Shown: positions 5,993-6,528 of the stretch, piece by piece
Layout of the letters: every line of letters starts with the position of its first letter
Position numbering within the stretch: position 1 is the first letter of the stretch
Assembly: GCA_002321395.1 (NCBI GenBank)
Contig: DCMK01000036.1
Span: forward strand, 1 to 6,528
Origin: Caryophanales bacterium UBA1624
Lineage (GTDB): Bacteria; Bacillota_I; Bacilli_A; RFN20; CAG-826
Direction: 5' to 3'
DNA: 6,528 nucleotides
Made by a program: the position numbers and the translations under genes
Notes under the pieces: generated by a model
What the model was told of the DNA's origin: nothing
Databases searched by the model: none
The model's input: only the letters and a program-made list of their open reading frames with translations

Positions 5993-6528
5993 CGCAATGG
6001 AGCAATACTTCGCCTACCTCATCGCCTCAAAAGGCCTCTCCAAGACGACGGTCGCCGACTATCGGCAGGATTTCGAGATCTTCCTCCGCGACTTCCCCTC
6101 GAAGAGGACAACCGAGGATTTCCTGCCCAGCGACCTCGAGGATTTCGCCTTGATCGAGGGCTCCAAGGACCGCTCCTCTTCCACGATCGCCCGGAGGATG
6201 TCCTCCCTGAGCAATTTCTTTTCCTACCTTTACCGCGTCGGGATCCTTCCCTGGACCCCGGAGAAGGAAACGCGGCCCAAGCAGGAGCGCCGCCTCCCGG
6301 TGGTCCTCACCTTCGAGGAGGTCGAATCCCTTTTGGACGCTCCCGACCCCAGCAAGGAGTCCGGGGCCCGCGACAAGGCGATGCTGGAGACGATGTACGC
6401 GACCGGGCTCCGCGTCTCTGAGCTCTGCGCCCTGCGCCTGGACGAAATCGACGAAGCCCACCGCCTGATCAAAGTAAGCCACGGCAAAGGGAACAAGCAA
6501 CGGAGCGTCCCAATCTCCCCCTTCGCTT
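5979..6528 (+). CDS. xerD: Tyrosine recombinase XerD/XerC-like (3' end outside window)
   Basis: Xer recombinases resolve chromosome dimers at dif sites near the terminus during division. The first 183 residues are present. An N-terminal SAM-like core-binding domain spans about 1-95, with 'YFAYLIASKGLSKTTVADYRQDF' at 10-32 and the helix 'STIARRMSSLSNFFSYLY'. Then comes RRLPVVLTFEEVESLLDAPD at 104-123, followed by the catalytic domain start with R145 in YATGLRVSEL and K170 in GKGNKQRSVP. These match E. coli XerD R148 and K172. The His-x-x-Arg, last His and nucleophilic Tyr lie beyond the window. 'MLE.MYATGLRVSEL' and the 'LPVVLTFEEVE' linker fit XerD better than XerC, but the assignment is tentative. 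An in-frame TGA at 5943-5945 limits the start. The 14-base overlap with dinB implies co-transcription. Confidence 0.85.
   Translation, partial: MEIADAMEQYFAYLIASKGLSKTTVADYRQDFEIFLRDFPSKRTTEDFLPSDLEDFALIEGSKDRSSSTIARRMSSLSNFFSYLYRVGILPWTPEKETRPKQERRLPVVLTFEEVESLLDAPDPSKESGARDKAMLETMYATGLRVSELCALRLDEIDEAHRLIKVSHGKGNKQRSVPISPFA

Noticed and set aside
6027..6500. 157-codon open frame on the - strand over the recombinase gene
   Set aside because: The + strand encodes clear Xer motifs (YATGLRVSEL, GKGNKQR); the - strand product has no recognisable features and is a by-product of GC-rich codons.
5979..6528. Tyrosine recombinase as integrase of a mobile element
   Set aside because: Its motifs are those of housekeeping XerC/XerD, it is overlapped with dinB, and no att-like repeats, tRNA or phage genes are nearby.

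Overview
The window is a stretch of bacterial chromosome with no sign of a mobile element. It is densely coded on the + strand: eight genes, the first cut by the left edge and the last by the right edge, with gaps of at most about 80 bases. The order Asp23-family gene, nusB, xseA, xseB, dxs matches the conserved Bacillota (Firmicutes) cluster known from Bacillus subtilis as yqhY-nusB-folD-xseA-xseB-ispA-dxs, here without folD and ispA. An Asp23/Gls24 gene beside nusB also points to Bacillota. Base composition looks moderately GC-rich (judged by eye, not counted). All tryptophans I checked are TGG, and TGA ends several genes, so the standard bacterial code applies and UGA-recoded Mollicutes are unlikely. 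A GC-richer Bacilli or Erysipelotrichia-like lineage is my guess; genus cannot be told.

Layout. Bases 2-481 are the C-terminal domain of transketolase. An Asp23-family gene follows after 4 bases (486-821). Then come a hairpin with the form of an intrinsic terminator (843-871) and an extended -10 promoter candidate (873-881), which together appear to separate the tkt-asp23 unit from the next one. The second unit is nusB (903-1352), xseA (1349-2617), xseB (about 2620-2829) and dxs (2852-4726), with ATGA overlaps or very short gaps. A possible internal extended -10 promoter lies in the last codons of xseA. After a 60-base AT-rich gap with a promoter-like sequence, dinB (4787-5992) begins and overlaps by 14 bases a XerD-like tyrosine recombinase gene (5979 to the right edge).

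Functions. Transketolase (pentose phosphate pathway) and Dxs (MEP isoprenoid pathway) are both ThDP enzymes of central metabolism. NusB is a transcription antitermination factor. XseA and XseB form exonuclease VII. DinB is a translesion polymerase and XerD resolves chromosome dimers. The right half is thus rich in DNA maintenance genes.

No new defence or mobile system is visible. The most notable observation is that Dxs keeps the family fold and most catalytic residues but has changes at three usually fixed active-site positions (GDG to GDS, Asp to Asn before THQG, and the second Arg of RYPRG to His) and a divergent C-terminal domain. Other points worth checking are a promoter whose predicted start coincides with the dinB start codon (leaderless mRNA) and a NusB that lacks the usual arginine-rich N-terminus.
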